Below, piece after piece: positions 8,375 through 18,153 of a DNA stretch of 64,000 nucleotides. The DNA lies in the NCBI GenBank assembly GCA_027858775.1, contig JAQICA010000013.1, positions 1-64,000 on the forward strand, written 5' to 3'. This DNA is from Salinivirgaceae bacterium (GTDB taxonomy: Bacteria > Bacteroidota > Bacteroidia > Bacteroidales > Salinivirgaceae). The notes beneath the pieces were generated by a model. That model worked only from the letters and a program-made list of their open reading frames with translations, was not told the DNA's origin and searched no databases. The position numbers were made by a program, and so were the translations under genes. Within the stretch, counting starts at the first letter, position 1. Every line of letters begins with the position of its first letter.

Positions 8375-8512
8375 AATATTCTTTTTTTCAATTTTTATAT
8401 ACATCAATTAAGGCGCTTTGCCCCTTTTCCGAGGCGCTAAAATAATGTTTTTTATGTGTCTGTAATAGTATTCGTACAACTAATTATTCGTAAATGATAA
8501 GGGCATGCCGTA

Positions 8513-9970
8513 TTATGCTTTCGAATTTTGTTTAGTCCCCCAATGCTTACCTTTCCAAAGAAAATATGCTGTAATTGCTATTGATATTGCGCCACCCATC
8601 GCGTAAGCAATAGAAGGATTCATAGCCAGACCACCATTTTTATGTGGTGCGGCAAAAATGTAGGCAACCACGATAAATGTCATGAACATGGCCGGAATTG
8701 TAAGGTACCAATGTGTTTGTCGTTTTTCAGTAAGATAAGCAGCACCCATCCACAATACAACCGTAGCCAGCACTTGGTTCGATAATCCCAGATATTTCCA
8801 CACAGTTGCAAAATCGAGCTGTGACAGTATAAAGCCTACAATGAACAAAGGAATACTAATAATCAATCGGCTCGAAATACGTTTTTGCTTAAATGACAAC
8901 ATATCGGCAACGGTTAGTCTGGCACTTCTAAATGCCGTATCGCCCGTGCTAATTGGTAAAGCTATAACTCCAATAATTGCGAATATAGCTCCCACATTGC
9001 CCAACCACGACCGACTAATTTGGTCGACAACCTCTGCGGGATTATAATTCATTTCGGCCATTTTTGTATTGAGCGCTTCCGCATCGCCGAAAAAGTTCAT
9101 GGCTGCTGTGGCCCATATTATTGCCACAATTCCTTCGGCCACCATAGCTCCATAAAATACCTGCCTGCCTTGTTTTTCATTTTTTAAGCAGCGTGCCATC
9201 ATTGGTGCCTGGGTTGAATGAAAGCCCGAAATTGCACCACAGGAAATGACGATAAACATCATTGGAAGCAAAATGTTTTCTGATGGCGTATGATGCCAAT
9301 TTTTGAGATTTTCAGGAGTAAGCTCCATCATGGTCATTTCGCCCGTTGCTCCCTGCCAGAAAAGTACAACTCCTATTCCAACGGCCATAATCAACAACGC
9401 AACACCAAATACGGGATAAATTTTTCCTATAATTTTGTTGATTGGCAGCAAAGTAGCAACAAGGTAATAGGCAAAAATAATATATAACCAAACTGTTGTT
9501 CCGCCATGGGTGAGCTTACTAAGCAATCCTGCCGGTCCGGTTACAAATGCCACTCCTACAAAAATAAGCAATAGTACGGTAAACACCCGTAAGACCTGTT
9601 GCATGGATACTCCCAAATACTTCCCAACCAATTCGGGTAAGCTTGCTCCATTATTTCGCACAGAAAGCATCCCTGAAAAGTAATCGTGTACGCTCCCCAT
9701 AAACAAACAGCCGATTACAATCCAAACGTATGCCCATGGGCCATACATGGCACCCAAAATGGCACCAAAAATCGGCCCGAGGCCTGCAATATTTAGAAAT
9801 TGTATAAGAAAAACTTTCCAAACCGGCAGAGGAAGAAAATCCACACCATCTTGCCGCGCATAAGCCGGTGTTTGACGCGAAGGATTTTCACCGAAAAAAT
9901 GAGCTATAAAACGTCCGTAAACGAAGTACCCTAAAATGAGTGCAGCGATAGATACAATGAAGGTAATCAT
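8513..9970 (-). CDS. cstA: Carbon starvation protein CstA family transporter
   Basis: Polytopic inner-membrane protein, 485 aa from the ATG at 9970 (the track start at 9982 is a TTG). Family hallmarks include the opening FVYGRFIAHFFG, PLPVWKVFLIQFLNIAG, GPIFGAILGA and the later GAISGFHSTQAPM. CstA and its relatives take up peptides or pyruvate when carbon is scarce, so this is probably a pyruvate or peptide importer. The length corresponds to a short CstA form. It is a single gene with no local regulator. Confidence 0.9.
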   Translation of the reverse strand: MITFIVSIAALILGYFVYGRFIAHFFGENPSRQTPAYARQDGVDFLPLPVWKVFLIQFLNIAGLGPIFGAILGAMYGPWAYVWIVIGCLFMGSVHDYFSGMLSVRNNGASLPELVGKYLGVSMQQVLRVFTVLLLIFVGVAFVTGPAGLLSKLTHGGTTVWLYIIFAYYLVATLLPINKIIGKIYPVFGVALLIMAVGIGVVLFWQGATGEMTMMELTPENLKNWHHTPSENILLPMMFIVISCGAISGFHSTQAPMMARCLKNEKQGRQVFYGAMVAEGIVAIIWATAAMNFFGDAEALNTKMAEMNYNPAEVVDQISRSWLGNVGAIFAIIGVIALPISTGDTAFRSARLTVADMLSFKQKRISSRLIISIPLFIVGFILSQLDFATVWKYLGLSNQVLATVVLWMGAAYLTEKRQTHWYLTIPAMFMTFIVVAYIFAAPHKNGGLAMNPSIAYAMGGAISIAITAYFLWKGKHWGTKQNSKA

Positions 9971-10188
9971 TTTTGCCCGCAAATTTAACGTATTCCTTCA
10001 AATGGAACAAACTCTGTGGCAATTTCCTGCAAATTTGATAACCGGATACTGATCTTGAAAAGAAGCGTCAAACGTTTCCTCAGACAACAAATTTGTCTTT
10101 GGCCGAATCTATCATTATGCAAATCGACTATTTGTTTCACTAAAGTTAGAAGAGTCCCTCCCTCATCGCCAGTGAGTGGCAAAATGGC
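9971..10188. other. Gap beside IS scar; no gene supported
   Basis: The minus-strand frame 9985-10182 (65 aa, opening PLTGDEGGTLLTLV) is open but has no recognisable domain. A shift of frame near residue 30 continues in another open stretch, as if a short broken gene remained. It lies directly after the kinase remnant on the same strand. I treat it as debris of unknown origin. Confidence 0.35.
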
Positions 10189-10407
10189 TTACTTGGAAAC
10201 TACAGAATCATTGCTATCATAGAGTTGTCTATACTTTTCGCATTCAGCTGATGGTTGCTTTTGATAGCGCTATAATTCCTCATTCTTCATTTCCAGTTCA
10301 ATTTGATGAATGGAATGTTCTTCGAGTACTTTGCAGGATTATTTTATGTCTTCTATATTGTCTTTTCTCTTTAACAGAAATTTTTCGGCTCCTTCTCTTA
10401 ATATTTC
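10189..10407 (-). pseudogene. Remnant of a PAS histidine kinase N-terminus
   Basis: The minus-strand frame reads EILREGAEKFLLKRK..EDIK, stop, then VLEEHSIHQIELEMKNEEL, stop, then a patch ending CEKYRQLYD. HQIELEMQNEEL followed by EKYRQLYDFAPSGYF is the classic linker before the first PAS domain of Bacteroidota and Geobacter-type kinases. Two in-frame stops interrupt it and the PAS domain itself is missing. It lies just past the truncated transposase, so the two probably decayed together. It is not in the ORF track. Confidence 0.7.
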
Positions 10408-10440
10408 ACCCCCTACCCGATTTCTTACAAATTGATTAGA

Positions 10441-11214
10441 CTACATCAATCTGTTTTTAGTTGTCCTATTTTCGCACATAAACCAGAAGTCTGTAAATAA
10501 GTAATCGGCTATAATTCCGTGTTTGACAGCACGCTTCACCATTTTAATCAGGTTTAATCCTTTCTCTGTGCGTAATTCTTTCTTTCGTTTTGCCCCACAA
10601 CTTAATCCATCTCTTTTTTTATGATACTGTTCTTTACGTTGTTTTGAGATCAACCCGAAGTTCTTCTTTTTGCCTTTTTCATTGTGGAGGGAGAAATCAA
10701 GCGGAAAGAAACTTGTTCCATCGCTGTAGCCCAAGGTGAGAAACTTATATGCAAATGGATAGTTGTTTGTTACATGGTTGAAAACCCTGCTAATGCCTTC
10801 AAAAAATGGAGTCCTTTTTTCTAGGTCATAATCATCTGCAATAAAAAACGATGCCCTTTGTCCCGAAACATTTTTATCTATAATTTTTACAAAACATTTT
10901 GCGAAATTAAGAAGCAGTTTCCTCCAGTTTGTGAATACATCATATAGGCAATCTTTTTTTTCGTTATAAAATAGTTGATTGTGTTGTTTGAAAATAGAAT
11001 TGACATTAGAACCTCCAAGGAAAGGCATTAGAATTAATGTCTGTAGTAAATTGGCGAGTGGAATGCCATTGCTCTTGCCTATGAATACACCTCTTATTAT
11101 CGACTTACCCGAAAATACAGCAAAAAAATCAATCAGGTGCGATATTGCTTTTGTAGGGCTATTAAAATACTTTTTGAACTCAAATAATTTGTGACTATAT
11201 TTGATAAGTAGCAT
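10441..11214 (-). mobile_element. Truncated IS4-type DDE transposase
   Basis: 257 codons. The core FFIADDYDLEKR carries the first catalytic Asp, SRVFNHVTN and LGYSDGTSFFPLDFSLHNEKGKKK follow, then TDFWFMCEN, matching the second-Asp motif (DSWFT) of IS4-family enzymes. The frame stops shortly after that, so the third catalytic residue (Glu) and roughly 150 C-terminal residues are missing: an inactive fragment. No terminal inverted repeats were identified by eye. Kinase debris flanks it on both sides. Confidence 0.75.
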
Positions 11215-11313
11215 ATTATACGTCTTTTGGAATTTGCAACTCCTTTAAAGGTAAGCTTTTAGCTTCTAATATACTACTTTTTTCATGCTTTTATTGTTGA
11301 TTTTTAATCATTA

Positions 11314-11822
11314 ATGAATATTATAGGTTTATCTCCGAAACTTGAGTTAAAATACCGAAAAAAAATGGCTCGATGTTTATTGGAGAAACGGGTAAATTTT
11401 CCATCGAAACAGAAAAAGGAAAAACATTTGTGGCAATAATTAAAGACGTAACCATTGAAGAAAAGCATCATCAACAGTTAAAAATATGGGAGCACACCAT
11501 TAACTCACTCAATGAATCAATAATACTCATCGACTCAGAATACAACATTACACATTACAACACAACATTTTTAGAAATATTTAACATAAACTCCCAAACC
11601 ATTCAAGGGAAAAAATCGTACGAAATAGTTCATGGGACACATGAAGCCCCAAAACGCTGCATCACCTGTAAGGGTTTAAATCAAAAGAAGCACATGGAAA
11701 ATGAGTTTTGGGAGCCAAACATCGAAAAACAAATTCGGGTATCCATCGATCCGGCATTCAATAAAGAGGGTAAATTTGAATTTGCCATAGAAAAAATAAA
11801 AATAATTCAAAAAAAGGAATAA
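11314..11822 (+). pseudogene. Truncated, frameshifted PAS-domain gene
   Basis: The ORF 11373-11822 opens in the middle of a PAS domain (MFIGETGKFSIE). The missing upstream residues, LSPKLELKYRKK, are found in another frame beginning at the ATG at 11314; the shift sits in a run of eight A near 11361. Further upstream the gene is gone, close to the transposase. A second PAS follows (residues about 45-149 of the ORF) with HGTHEAPKRCITC, closely similar to the fourth PAS of the kinase at 12089. It has no kinase domain. It is best read as the leftover of a paralogous sensor. Confidence 0.7.
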
Positions 11823-12088
11823 TAGTTGAACTAGTCTAAAAAGCCAGATGTCCCTAATTCCCTAAAGGAGATATCATAAGAAGACTGACGTTTATTAATT
11901 ACACTAGGAAACAGAAGTAAAAATGATAAAAATTAATCGGGTAATGGCTTTTTTAATTGAACAATAAGTTTATGAAACAAAACGAAAAGTAAGCAAAAAA
12001 TGAAATACTGTTCCAACTACAATAGCAACAATTACCAATGCATCACAAACAATTAAATTACAATTAGTTAACCGATTCAGGCAGCACT

Positions 12089-14638
12089 ATGAATAACAAA
12101 AATAAAAACGATAAACTAAGGGCAAAAGCGCGTGAAATTCTTCAGAAAAGAGGTATAAAAAACGAGGAGTACTATAAGCAAAGCCTGGAATCGTTAATTG
12201 AAGAATTAAATATTTATCAGATTGAGCTTGAGCAGCAAAACGAAGAATTGCGGCAAACCCATATCAGCATGGAAGCCAACCGACAAAAATTCGTCGATTT
12301 GTTCGAAAACGCCCCCATCGGTTATTTTGTGATTTCCACAAAAATGAAGATTATTCGCATTAACAAAATAGGATGCGAGTTTTTTGAAAGAGACCAGCAA
12401 GAATTAGCCAATACAGCCATAACCGACTATATTGCTCCCGATTCGCAAGACATCTTTTATTTCCATATAAATAAAACACTGCGCACTTCAAACCCACAAA
12501 CTTGCGAAATAGTTATCAAAACAAAAATCAATACTCAAAAGCACATAAAGCTAACCAGCCAAATAGATGAAAACTATTCGGAAAAAGGTACCATACGCAT
12601 TGCCGCTGTGAATGTATCGGAAACGCACGAAGATCAACGGATGCTGAAAATGAGTAAAGAGAAATACAAAGCCATTTTCGACTATTCTGGCGACGGTTTT
12701 TTAGTTTTAACTGATAAAATAGAAGACTGCAACAAACAATCTTCAAATATTTTCGGATATACAAAAGATGAACTTATTGGCATGTCGCCCATCGATATTT
12801 CCCCCAAATACCAGCCCAATGGTACCAATAGCAACACAGAGGCATACAACAAAATGGGAATAGCGCTTAAGCAAGGGCACATCGAGTTTTACTGGCAACA
12901 CCAACACAAAAATGGAACGCTAATCGATACACAAATTACCCTTTCGGTATTTGAGTCGAAAAACGAAAATAAGCTCATAGCCATTATCAGAGACATTACA
13001 GAACAGAGGAAAACCCAAATTACACTGAAAGAGAAAACAGACGAAATAGAGGCTCAAAATGAAGAATACATTTCGTTAAATGAGGAGTTAAGCCAAAAAT
13101 ACCAACAAGAACGCATAATGACCGAAAACCTCATAGAAAGCGAACAAAAGTTTCGCAATTACATTGAGGCCTCTCCTACCTCCATTGTCATTATTAATAC
13201 AAAAAACAAAATTGTGTATGCCAATCCGTTTGCACTGAAATTGATGAGTATACCGAAAAACGAATTAGGCGATAAATCCATCCTATCACTGTGGCCAAAT
13301 AAATCAGACCTTGAATCAGTTTTAGCAAAAGTGATAAACGGAAATAAAGTACAAAACGTAGAAACCACCATAACAAATAACAATAAAACTGAGACACAGG
13401 TGCTTCTTAGCGCAACAAAAGTAACCAAAGAGAAGCAAATAATTCTTTACCTACATGACATTTCCAAACAAAAACAACTCGACAAGCAGGTTTTTTTAGA
13501 AAAGGAGCAATGGCGTCGTACATTTAATGCAGTAAGCGAAGGTATTTTTTTGATAGACAACAATTACCAAATTTTACTATGCAATCCTGCTTTTGCCCGA
13601 ATGGTGGGTCACAATTCACCTGACGAACTTATTGGGGCACAGTATTTTTACGTTATTCATGGTAGCAATCAACCTAAAACCGCTTGTGCCACATGCCGTA
13701 CCGACAATTCTGATGAAACTGTTACAGCAGAATATTACGAACCTAATCTTAAAAAATTTGTGCGTACAACCAGTACTCCGGTTATAAATAGTGAAGGCAA
13801 AGTGGAGTTTTTTGTAAATACAATGCAGGATATAACCGAATCCAAAAATGCTCAAAAAGAGATGCGCATAGCCATGGAAAAGGCAGAAAATGCAGACAAA
13901 CTTAAATCGGCATTTTTAGCCAATATGAGCCACGAGATAAGAACACCAATGAACGGCATTATTGGTTTCACGGAGTTGCTACGCAATAAAAACTATTCGC
14001 AAAGCAAACAAGAACGACTTTTCAATATCATACAGTCGAGCTCAAAACAGCTTTTACAACTTATTAACGATATTATTGATTTATCGAAAATAGAGGCCAA
14101 TCAAATTACAATGCACACCAAAGAATTTGATTTGAACGAATGCCTGCTACAAATAGAAGAACAATTAAAAATGGAGTTGCCTAAGAAAAAAGATAAAGAC
14201 AAACTTCATATTGCACTTGATCTGCCAACGGCCAACAGCCCCTATTTTATTCACTCAAGTGAAACCCGAATTCAGCAGATTATGAATAATTTGCTGAATA
14301 ATGCAACTAAATTCACACACAAGGGGCACATAAAATTCGGGTATAAAATAGTAGCCGACGGTATACAGCTTTATGTAGAAGATACAGGCATAGGCATTCC
14401 GGAAAGCGCTCACGACGTTATTTTTGAACGTTTTAGGCAAGCAGATACAAATGTAGCTACAAAATATGGCGGCACCGGCCTTGGTTTGTTCATTACCAAG
14501 CAATTGGTAGAATTGCTCAACGGACAAATCAGGGTTGAAAATAATTATCCAAATGGAGCTAAATTTCTGGTTAATCTACCACAAAACTTCAATTCAAAAA
14601 AATCCTCCGAGGTCATTACTCAAAAAATACAAGAATAG
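12089..14638 (+). CDS. Multi-PAS sensor histidine kinase
   Basis: 849 aa with no membrane segment, so a cytoplasmic sensor. Order: coiled linker IYQIELEQQNEELR (about 42-56); PAS1 (about 65-175); PAS2 (about 190-305); coiled coil; PAS3 (about 350-460); PAS4 (about 470-587) with HGSNQPKTACATC, a Cys-x2-Cys pair that might bind a metal or sense redox; HisKA with phospho-acceptor H615 (SHEIRTP); HATPase with NNLLNNATKF (733), DTGIGI (765) and GGTGLGL (794). There is no receiver domain, so its partner regulator must be separate; none is adjacent. 266 bp of AT-rich DNA precede it. Confidence 0.92.
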   Translation: MNNKNKNDKLRAKAREILQKRGIKNEEYYKQSLESLIEELNIYQIELEQQNEELRQTHISMEANRQKFVDLFENAPIGYFVISTKMKIIRINKIGCEFFERDQQELANTAITDYIAPDSQDIFYFHINKTLRTSNPQTCEIVIKTKINTQKHIKLTSQIDENYSEKGTIRIAAVNVSETHEDQRMLKMSKEKYKAIFDYSGDGFLVLTDKIEDCNKQSSNIFGYTKDELIGMSPIDISPKYQPNGTNSNTEAYNKMGIALKQGHIEFYWQHQHKNGTLIDTQITLSVFESKNENKLIAIIRDITEQRKTQITLKEKTDEIEAQNEEYISLNEELSQKYQQERIMTENLIESEQKFRNYIEASPTSIVIINTKNKIVYANPFALKLMSIPKNELGDKSILSLWPNKSDLESVLAKVINGNKVQNVETTITNNNKTETQVLLSATKVTKEKQIILYLHDISKQKQLDKQVFLEKEQWRRTFNAVSEGIFLIDNNYQILLCNPAFARMVGHNSPDELIGAQYFYVIHGSNQPKTACATCRTDNSDETVTAEYYEPNLKKFVRTTSTPVINSEGKVEFFVNTMQDITESKNAQKEMRIAMEKAENADKLKSAFLANMSHEIRTPMNGIIGFTELLRNKNYSQSKQERLFNIIQSSSKQLLQLINDIIDLSKIEANQITMHTKEFDLNECLLQIEEQLKMELPKKKDKDKLHIALDLPTANSPYFIHSSETRIQQIMNNLLNNATKFTHKGHIKFGYKIVADGIQLYVEDTGIGIPESAHDVIFERFRQADTNVATKYGGTGLGLFITKQLVELLNGQIRVENNYPNGAKFLVNLPQNFNSKKSSEVITQKIQE

Positions 14639-14800
14639 TGCGAGCAAAGCCATAAAACCATTATTAGGTGCAAAAACAAAAATGAATAACTTGTGTTTGA
14701 ATTGTTATGAGATAGAGCAATATTACTTATAAAGCGGTGAAAGAAATGCAATAATTTCATGCAATTTTCATCCGAGGCCGATATTAAAAAAAATGGTTAT
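14639..14800. other. Gap after kinase; nothing recognised
   Basis: AT-rich, without a supported ORF or clear terminator. It leads into the inverted-repeat element at 14801-14950. Confidence 0.5.
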
Positions 14801-14950
14801 CCGTTTTTGTACCCAATTTGAATTTGATTTTCTTCATTTGCCCCTAACCCTAAAGGATGTGAAGAAAATCAATTGCTTACGCCAGCTGGCGGAACAGGGG
14901 CAAAACAATTGATTTTCATTCTATTGGCTTTACTTTAGGTACAAAAACGG
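14801..14950. repeat. 150-bp MITE-like nested inverted repeat
   Basis: The outer arms CCGTTTTTGTACC (14801-14813) and GGTACAAAAACGG (14938-14950) are a perfect 13-bp inverted repeat. Inside, TTTGCCCCT pairs with AGGGGCAAA, and GAAAATCAATTG pairs with CAATTGATTTTC. The element carries no ORF. The size, terminal repeats and intergenic position suggest a MITE-like or BIME-like unit; no transposase is adjacent, and I did not find a second copy in the window. Confidence 0.65.
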
Positions 14951-15158
14951 ACATCTATGTAAAAAAATATCCGGTATTTTTTGTAACCTTTCTGTTAAAA
15001 ACAAGACAAATTAAATAAAAACTAGAAAGGAGCTTTTCTCTATTAATGGATTTAACTAAATTCGCCAAGCCAATTTTCTGCTTTTGCTACAGAAAATTGA
15101 ACCAATTGTAATTTCAATCAAAATAATAATAAATCATCATGTATTAAATAATTAACCC

Positions 15159-16085
15159 ATGACACCAATATTAACAATTGATAACATAAACAAAAGCTTC
15201 ATCAACCACAGGGCGCTAACTGACGTTTCGTTAGAAATTCCTGAAGGAAGTGTGTTTGGACTACTAGGCCCGAATGGTGCCGGAAAAACGACCCTCATTC
15301 GTATTATTAACCAGATTTCGTACCCCGACAGCGGTACCATTTTTTTCAATAATAAACCATTGCGCCGCAAAGATGTCGAAAACATCGGATACTTGCCCGA
15401 AGAGCGTGGACTGTATAAAAAAATGAAAGTAGGCGAACAAGCCCTTTATCTGGCACGTTTAAAGGGACTTAGCAAACAAGACGCGCTTAAAAAACTTAAA
15501 TATTGGTTCGAAAAATTCGAAATAGAGCAATGGTGGGACAAAAAAGTTGAAGAACTATCGAAAGGAATGGCCCAGAAAGTGCAATTTATCGTAACAATTA
15601 TTCACGAACCTCAGCTACTTATCTTCGACGAACCTTTCAGTGGCTTCGACCCCATTAATGCAAATCTTCTAAGAAAAGAAATACTAGAACTCAGGCAAAA
15701 AGGTGCTACAGTGATATTCTCGACCCACAACATGGGAAGCGTAGAAGAAATATGCGATAATATTGCACTCATCAATAATTCAAAAAAAATACTGGAAGGA
15801 AAAGTCAACGAAGTAAAAAAAGGCTTCAGAACCTTTGAATATGAATTCAAATACGAAGGCACTACAAGTATAGCCGAAAAATTGGAGGATCGTTACAAAC
15901 TAATTAGCGAAAAGCAATTAGAAGAAGAACAATACTGCCGAATAAAAATTAACGATGCATCATCGCCAAACGAACTCTTAAAAAACGTGATGCAACACGC
16001 CACAGTGCATTCTTTCAATGAGATTATTCCCTCGATGAACGATATTTTTATTGAAGTAGTTAATCAACACAAAACACAAAACTAA
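15159..16085 (+). CDS. ABC transporter ATP-binding protein (NatA-like)
   Basis: 308 aa. Walker A is in GLLGPNGAGKTT, the signature is LSKGMAQKVQF (SKGM in place of SGGQ), and Walker B is LLIFDEPFSG, followed by the H-loop STHNM. After the ~215-residue nucleotide-binding domain comes a ~90-residue tail of the DUF4162 type found in NatA/YhaQ exporters. It energises export by the membrane protein encoded 6 bp downstream. The substrate is unknown; NatAB-type systems move sodium or drugs. Confidence 0.92.
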   Translation: MTPILTIDNINKSFINHRALTDVSLEIPEGSVFGLLGPNGAGKTTLIRIINQISYPDSGTIFFNNKPLRRKDVENIGYLPEERGLYKKMKVGEQALYLARLKGLSKQDALKKLKYWFEKFEIEQWWDKKVEELSKGMAQKVQFIVTIIHEPQLLIFDEPFSGFDPINANLLRKEILELRQKGATVIFSTHNMGSVEEICDNIALINNSKKILEGKVNEVKKGFRTFEYEFKYEGTTSIAEKLEDRYKLISEKQLEEEQYCRIKINDASSPNELLKNVMQHATVHSFNEIIPSMNDIFIEVVNQHKTQN

Positions 16086-16091
16086 ATTACC

Positions 16092-17720
16092 ATGAACAAA
16101 ACAAAATACATACTAAAACGAGAATACATATCGCGTGTTAAGAAAAAATCTTTTCTTCTCATGACTATCCTTGGGCCTTTCCTATTTGCCGCCCTCATTG
16201 CTGCTCCTGCATGGTTTGCTACCATGGAAGACAGCGAAACGAAACAAATAGCAGTAGTCGATTCTTCTGGAATATTCGATTATACTAAGGTGCTAAAAGA
16301 AAGCATAACACTGAACTCGCAACGCTTTCATACCGAACTGGCAAAAGACTCCAAAGACCTTCCATTTATTGGAAAGGATATGAAAAAGTTTAACGAGGTT
16401 CTCCATATAATTGCCAATAATCGTGATTCGCTGCTTGGAAAAAATCTGGAACTTGGCTTTGTTTCCGAAGCTCGAAAAATAAAATCGAACAACGACCTGC
16501 CCAACCAACCATTCGATTCGCTGGCAGAAAAGTATGCCCGTTTGTTGCCACTGGTTGTGGAGCGATTGCAAAAAACAAAAGGAAGAATCCAAAACACAAC
16601 ATCCACGCGCTTCCATTACAAAGACTTCGACTACAGCACATCAAAAAAGGCAATTACCGCAGGCGATTACTATGCCGTGGTCTTTATCCCTTCCAACGTG
16701 TTATCGTCGTTAAAGGTACAAACCTATGCAAAAAAGTCCCTCTCAATGGGCGTGCGTAGCCATATTGAAAACGCAATTGAACGCGAAATAGAAAACCAAA
16801 AATTACGCAATGCCGGCATCGATCAGGAGACGCTTGAAAACATGAAAACAAACATCTCCATTGCAAGTATTAAAGTTACCGAAGATGGCGAAGAAAAAGA
16901 AACCCGCCCCGAAATAGCCATGATAATAGGCTATGTGGCCGGATTTCTCATTTATATTTCAGTATTCATGTTCGGTTCGCAAGTTATGCGCGGTGTAATT
17001 GAAGAAAAAACAAGTCGCATTGTTGAAGTCATACTTAGCTCCGTAAAACCACGTCAGTTACTTATGGGTAAAGTATTAGGAGTAGGACTAGTTGGTCTTA
17101 CACAATATTTAATCTGGATTATACTCACAGCTGTACTATCGGCACTTGCATTCACCTTCTTAATTCCATCAGATGTTGGTCAGCTGCAACAGCAAGCCAG
17201 TGAATTTATGGGAGCCGGAGGAATGCAAAACGTAACGCCAATGGTGGAAAATAATATGGGAGAAATTCAGGAAATTTTACTATCAATAGCTAATGTAAAC
17301 TGGCCCCTGATTATTGGTTCATTCCTCTTTTTCTTCATCGGCGGCTATATGCTTTATGCAGCATTATTTGCTGCCGTTGGTTCAGCAGTTGATAACGAGT
17401 CTGATACCCAACAGTTCATGGCTCCAATCACAATTCCTTTAGTACTCGCACTATTTGTGATGATTAACACCATCAACAATCCGGAAAGCATGCTAACGTA
17501 TTGGTTCTCAATCATACCATTCACTTCGCCCATCGTAATGCTCGTACGTATTCCGTTTGGGGTACCGATTTTCGACCTTGTGCTTTCAGCAACGCTACTA
17601 GTGGCCACATTCCTGGCAATGATATGGCTCGCAGCACGTATTTACAAAACAGGAATCCTGATGTATGGATCAAAAGTATCGTACAAAGAATTATGGAAAT
17701 GGATAAAAATGGGCGACTAA
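16092..17720 (+). CDS. ABC-2 type permease (NatB/YhaP-like)
   Basis: 542 aa. A first membrane helix (about 20-42) is followed by a large extracytoplasmic domain (about 45-275), then a cluster of five or six helices starting with AMIIGYVAGFLIYISVF. EEKTSRIVEVILSSVKPRQLLMGK is the cytoplasmic coupling segment typical of NatB/YhaP. It is the partner of the ATPase encoded just upstream, and a strong terminator follows 30 bp after the stop, so the operon is two genes. Confidence 0.9.
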   Translation: MNKTKYILKREYISRVKKKSFLLMTILGPFLFAALIAAPAWFATMEDSETKQIAVVDSSGIFDYTKVLKESITLNSQRFHTELAKDSKDLPFIGKDMKKFNEVLHIIANNRDSLLGKNLELGFVSEARKIKSNNDLPNQPFDSLAEKYARLLPLVVERLQKTKGRIQNTTSTRFHYKDFDYSTSKKAITAGDYYAVVFIPSNVLSSLKVQTYAKKSLSMGVRSHIENAIEREIENQKLRNAGIDQETLENMKTNISIASIKVTEDGEEKETRPEIAMIIGYVAGFLIYISVFMFGSQVMRGVIEEKTSRIVEVILSSVKPRQLLMGKVLGVGLVGLTQYLIWIILTAVLSALAFTFLIPSDVGQLQQQASEFMGAGGMQNVTPMVENNMGEIQEILLSIANVNWPLIIGSFLFFFIGGYMLYAALFAAVGSAVDNESDTQQFMAPITIPLVLALFVMINTINNPESMLTYWFSIIPFTSPIVMLVRIPFGVPIFDLVLSATLLVATFLAMIWLAARIYKTGILMYGSKVSYKELWKWIKMGD

Positions 17721-17750
17721 TCGTCTAACACAATAAAACATAGAAAAAAA

Positions 17751-17787
17751 GCGTCCGGAACAAAATATTTTCCGGACGCTTTTTTTT
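17751..17787 (+). terminator. Rho-independent terminator of the ABC exporter operon
   Basis: A perfect 10-bp stem GCGTCCGGAA / TTCCGGACGC with a 9-nt loop is followed by eight T. An A-run on the 5' side makes it potentially bidirectional. Confidence 0.95.
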
Positions 17788-18153
17788 GCAATCAGAATAC
17801 TACCAGTAAGCAATACAGCAATCTTGCAAGCAATACCAATTTACCAAAATTATCACTCACTGTTAAGAAAAATTATAAATTAGCATGAAGCAACTTCTTA
17901 CATGTAGAATAAAATTTGATGCAGAGGGTAAAAACCGACAAACAAATACGATAACAAACAACTGATAAACAAGAAAATACAATAACAGAAAGAGGAGAAT
18001 TTGTCATCAACAAAAAGCCATCATTTGAATGAATGAAAGAACAGCCCCTGGTTTTGACAAACAGAGCATAAAATTGTGTAGGAAATTTTAAATACAAATT
18101 ATACCTTAGCTGCAAATTACAAGAGAAATAATTATTGGCACACACCAACACAT
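17788..18153. other. 366-bp intergenic region before the Ppx/GppA gene
   Basis: No coding ORF is supported; the minus-strand frame 17873-18190 overlaps the next gene and has no domain. The region probably holds the promoter for the three-gene operon that follows, but no clear TTTG/TAnnTTTG pair was found. Confidence 0.45.

Noticed and set aside
8408-8450. AGGCGCT...AGGCGCT downstream of cstA as a terminator
   Set aside because: The two copies are direct, not inverted, repeats, so no stem forms.
9985-10182. 65-aa minus-strand ORF after the kinase remnant
   Set aside because: No domain recognised and it sits in debris; described as part of the gap rather than as a gene.
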